Shown here: positions 61,011 to 64,000 of the stretch, piece by piece | Numbering within the stretch: the stretch's first letter is position 1 | Layout of the letters: every line of letters begins with the position of its first letter | Assembly: GCF_030580865.1 (NCBI RefSeq) | Contig: NZ_JAUQSY010000015.1 | Location: forward strand, 1 to 64,000 | Direction: 5' to 3' | DNA length: 64,000 nucleotides | DNA from: Hymenobacter aranciens | Lineage (GTDB): Bacteria > Bacteroidota > Bacteroidia > Cytophagales > Hymenobacteraceae | Position numbers and translations under genes: made by a program | The notes under the pieces: model-generated | What the model was told of the DNA's origin: nothing | The model's input: the letters and a program-made list of their open reading frames with translations, nothing else | The model's database searches: none

Positions 61011-64000
61011 ATGATTCGTCGCTACCGTCTGTGCTTCCCCTTCGTGGGCCTGCTCATCGCGGCACTGACGATGCTAGCCGAACCAGCCCGGGCGCAGCAG
61101 AAACCCGCCGCCTTGGCCGAAACCGCGCCGCCCAGCACCCGTCGCTGCCGCTACCTGCGCCTGACGCCCGGCCGTGACACCACCAGCTTTGCCCTCACCG
61201 ATTCCCTGACCATCGTGCCCTCGTCGGTGACGGCCAATGGCCGCTCGGTGGCTTACGACCCGCGCACCGACCGCTACCAGTTCCTGCGCAACGGCGATAA
61301 AATTGATTCGGTACTGCTCTGCTACCGGGTGCTGCCTCTGCGCCTCACCGCTCCACGCTACCGCCGGCCCCAGAGTCTGATTGACAGCCTCGACTTCGGC
61401 CGACGCGTGTTTACGATGGAAGATTTCTCGGTAAAGGAGCAGATTCTGAGCACGCCGGGCATCAGCAAAACGGGTAACCTGGCGCGGGGCATCAGCTTCG
61501 GCAATACGCAGAACGTGTTCGTGAACTCGGCCCTGAACCTGCAGCTGGAGGGCAAGCTCTCGGATAACATCCAGCTCACGGCGGCTATTTCGGACCAGAG
61601 CGTGCCCTTCCAGCCGGAGGGCAATACCCAGAGCCTGCAGCAGTTCGATAGAATATATATCACGCTCATCAACCCGACCTGGAACCTGACGGCCGGCGAC
61701 GTGGTGCTGCGCAACAAGCCCGACTACTTCCTGCGCTATTACAAAAACATCCAGGGCGCGGCGGCCGAGGCCAACTTCGGGCCGCCCATCCTGGGCCTGG
61801 GCGGAGGCGCTACGCAGGGCGTAGCGAACAACACGTTCCTGCAAAACGGCCTGGTGATGACGCCCGGCAGCACCACCGCGCCCTCGTCGCTGAACCCGCC
61901 CGCCGTGAGCCAGCCCCAGCTCACGGACCCCAACCGCCCCCTGGGCGGCACCGGCGGCCTAGGCGAAAAAAGCGAAACCAGCGCCGCCGTGCCCGGTGCC
62001 GCCGGGGCGGGCGCGCCGCTGCGCAGCAACACCATCAACTCGGTGTTCGGCAAATGGCGCTCCTCCACCACGGTGGCGGGCGGCGTGGCCAAGGGCAAGT
62101 TTGCCAGCATCGACATTGCGCCCATCGAGAACGTGCAGGGGCCCTACCGCCTGACCGGGCCCAATGGCGAGCAGTTTATCATCGTGCTGGCCAACTCGGA
62201 GAAGGTGTACCTCGACGGCCGCCTGCAAACCCGGGGCTTCGACGCCGACTACACCATCGACTACAACCTGGCCGAGGTGACCTTCACGCCGCGCCACCTC
62301 ATCACCCGCAACTCGCGCCTGAAGGTCGATTTCGAGTATTCCGACCTCAACTACGCCCGCTCGCTCTACGCCATCAGCCACTACCAGCAGCAGAACCGGC
62401 TGAGCGTGCGCGCCAATTTCTACCAGGAGGCCGACAACCCCGACAACGCCACCAACCTCAACCTCAACGACACCGACCGCGTGGTGCTGCGCCGGGCCGG
62501 CAACGTGGGCGTGGCCGAAACGGCCGGTGGCGAGCTGGGCGCTTATAACCGCACCGTAGTGCAGTATAACCAGGACCCGGTCACGAAGGCTTTCACCTAC
62601 CCGCCCGACTCGACGCGGGACGTCTACAACGTGCGCTTCACCGACGTGGGGCAGGGCCTGGGCGACTACGAGCTAAGCACGACCGAGCTGAACGTGAACG
62701 GCCGCGTGTACAGCTACGTGGGCCCCAACCTGGGCCGCTACCGGCCGGTGCGCCGCATCCCCACGCCGCTGCTCAAGCGCATGGTGGCGGGCGGCGTGAG
62801 CTTCCGGGTAGACAGCAGCACGACGGTATTCGTGGATGCGGCCGGCTCGCGGCTGGAGCGCAACCGGTTTTCGGACGCTGCCGACCAGGGCAGCGCCGTG
62901 CGCGTGGGCTATGCCATGCAGGATAGGCGCATCCGCGGCATCGGCCTGCTGAAAAACTACCGCCTGCGCTCGACGCTCGATTACGAGTACACGACCGAAA
63001 AATTCGCGCCCATCGACCGTTACCGCGACATCGAATTCGACCGCAACTGGAGCACGACCAGCACCACCACCGGCACCACCGCCCGCGAAGACAATATCCT
63101 AAACTTCAGCGTGGGCGTGGTAAAGGATGCCAACAACAGTTTCAACTACCGCCTGAGCCGCCGCTTCCGCCCCGGCGAGGTAAACGGCCTGCAGCACTGG
63201 CTCGACGGCGCCCAGAAGCTGGGCAACCTGGAGCTGCGCGGCTCGCTGTTTCTGCTCAATTCGGAGGCCGGACGCTTCCACTCCGACTGGGCCCGGGGCG
63301 AGGCCACCGGCCGCTTCGTGAGCGGCCGCATCGTGCCCGGCTACACCTACCGCTTCGACAAAAACCGCGTGCAGGCTGCCCGCAGCGACACCGTGCGCTC
63401 GGCCAATTACTTCGACGAGCACAACGTGTTCATCGAAAGCCGCGACTCGGCCCGCACCAGCTTCCGCCTCGATTACAGCTACCGCCGCGACCAGGCCCCC
63501 ACCGCCGAGCAAACCGCCCTGGCCCTGCGCGGCGAGGCCCAGACCTGGCAGGGTACCCTGGCCTCGCGCATCGGCAAAACCCAGGATATTCGCCTGCTGG
63601 CCACTTACCGCGACCTCGCGGCCCGCGACTCGGCCCGCGCCCGCACCGTGCTCGGCCAACTTAGCTACAACGTGGGGCTGCTGCAAAACCAGATTCGCTC
63701 GGAGCTGACCTACAGCGTGGCCACCGGCCGCGAGCAAAAGCGCGACTACTCCTTCCTGGCCGTGCCCGCCGGCCAGGGCACCCACTACTACGTGGACACC
63801 AACGGCGACGGCCGCCAGCAAAAAGAAGAGTTCTTCGAGGCCCAAACCGCTGACGCGCAGTTCCGCACCTACATCAAAGTGTACCTCACCACCGCCGATT
63901 ACGTGCTGGCCTTCACCAACCGCCTCAGCTACCGCCTCACCACGGCCGCCCCGCGCGGCTGGCGCGAAGCCGGGGGCTGGAAGGCCGCCGCCTCGCGCTT
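61011..64000 (+). CDS. very large secreted or outer-membrane protein, 3' end outside window
   Basis: 996 codons open to the window end. A signal peptide (GLLIAALTMLAEPARAQ) is followed by repeated strand-rich, Arg/Tyr/Asp-rich sequence. Distinct motifs are ARGISFGNTQNVFVNSALNL, ISDQSVPFQPEGNTQSLQQF and TAGDVVLRNKPDYFLRYYKN, with FDADYTIDYNLAEVTFTPRH and a later HYYVDTNGDGRQQKEEF. I have seen these in unnamed large Bacteroidetes surface proteins but cannot attach a function. The T9SS translocon SprA was considered because of size and style, but the motifs I know for it are not seen in this part. A GACCTTTA motif ends 4 bases before the ATG. Confidence 0.75.
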   Translation, partial: MIRRYRLCFPFVGLLIAALTMLAEPARAQQKPAALAETAPPSTRRCRYLRLTPGRDTTSFALTDSLTIVPSSVTANGRSVAYDPRTDRYQFLRNGDKIDSVLLCYRVLPLRLTAPRYRRPQSLIDSLDFGRRVFTMEDFSVKEQILSTPGISKTGNLARGISFGNTQNVFVNSALNLQLEGKLSDNIQLTAAISDQSVPFQPEGNTQSLQQFDRIYITLINPTWNLTAGDVVLRNKPDYFLRYYKNIQGAAAEANFGPPILGLGGGATQGVANNTFLQNGLVMTPGSTTAPSSLNPPAVSQPQLTDPNRPLGGTGGLGEKSETSAAVPGAAGAGAPLRSNTINSVFGKWRSSTTVAGGVAKGKFASIDIAPIENVQGPYRLTGPNGEQFIIVLANSEKVYLDGRLQTRGFDADYTIDYNLAEVTFTPRHLITRNSRLKVDFEYSDLNYARSLYAISHYQQQNRLSVRANFYQEADNPDNATNLNLNDTDRVVLRRAGNVGVAETAGGELGAYNRTVVQYNQDPVTKAFTYPPDSTRDVYNVRFTDVGQGLGDYELSTTELNVNGRVYSYVGPNLGRYRPVRRIPTPLLKRMVAGGVSFRVDSSTTVFVDAAGSRLERNRFSDAADQGSAVRVGYAMQDRRIRGIGLLKNYRLRSTLDYEYTTEKFAPIDRYRDIEFDRNWSTTSTTTGTTAREDNILNFSVGVVKDANNSFNYRLSRRFRPGEVNGLQHWLDGAQKLGNLELRGSLFLLNSEAGRFHSDWARGEATGRFVSGRIVPGYTYRFDKNRVQAARSDTVRSANYFDEHNVFIESRDSARTSFRLDYSYRRDQAPTAEQTALALRGEAQTWQGTLASRIGKTQDIRLLATYRDLAARDSARARTVLGQLSYNVGLLQNQIRSELTYSVATGREQKRDYSFLAVPAGQGTHYYVDTNGDGRQQKEEFFEAQTADAQFRTYIKVYLTTADYVLAFTNRLSYRLTTAAPRGWREAGGWKAAASR

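Noticed and set aside
61011-64000. Assignment as the T9SS translocon SprA/Sov
   Set aside because: Size and secretion fit, but the motifs I associate with SprA are not seen in the visible part; function left open.

Overview
The window is chromosomal DNA of a high-GC member of the Bacteroidota, most likely Hymenobacter or a close relative in the Cytophagales. The evidence is: secreted proteins ending in type IX secretion (T9SS type A) sorting domains; a complete alternative complex III (ActABCDEF) operon followed by a caa3-type oxidase operon; promoters of the Bacteroidetes form TTTG-N19-TAnnTTTG; a GSCFA protein; and GC-rich coding sequence. No rRNA, tRNA, phage, transposase or CRISPR array was recognised. 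Taxonomy is inferred from gene content only.

Layout. 1-1145 (minus) is a partial FadL/OmpP1-type outer membrane porin. 1.4-16 kb is a surface-protein island: three large, mutually homologous T9SS cargo proteins (1659-4802, 8338-11496, 11775-15971), one decayed copy (4880-5527) and one unrelated T9SS cargo protein (6200-8053). The third paralogue carries one in-frame TAA. 16-26.9 kb holds housekeeping genes, mostly on the minus strand: mltG, ribonuclease D, queA, a methyltransferase, priA and several small unknown proteins. 27.6-32.7 kb is a 1702-residue modular T9SS protein built from ten Asn-Asp-x-Cys modules. 32.8-38.8 kb (minus) has a DUF255 thioredoxin-domain protein, a GSCFA protein with a very long low-complexity tail, and the ribosomal operon rpsF-rpsR-rplI.

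39.1-56.4 kb (plus) is a respiratory supercluster. It runs ActA-F (quinol oxidation), coxB-coxA, ctaA and ctaB (haem A synthesis), two coxC-like subunits III, subunit IV, a SCO-like protein without its copper ligands, a DUF420 protein and a small CxxC membrane protein. Electrons would pass from menaquinol through the Act complex and its c-type haems to the copper/haem oxidase. 56.5-60.4 kb is a 1288-residue NtrY-like histidine kinase. It is followed by a convergent Uma2-family gene (60372-60902) and the first 996 codons of a very large secreted or outer-membrane protein (61011 to the window end).

The most unusual signal is non-coding. Four gaps between co-directional genes (rnd-mltG, rpsR-rplI, actF-coxB, ctaB-coxC) each hold an element of about 80-90 bp. 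Each is an inverted repeat whose arms are made of 7-bp repeats. The heptamer differs from element to element while the architecture is constant. Three other palindromic MITE-like elements and two tandem arrays of short palindromes (42-bp and 21-bp period) also occur, the arrays upstream of T9SS genes.
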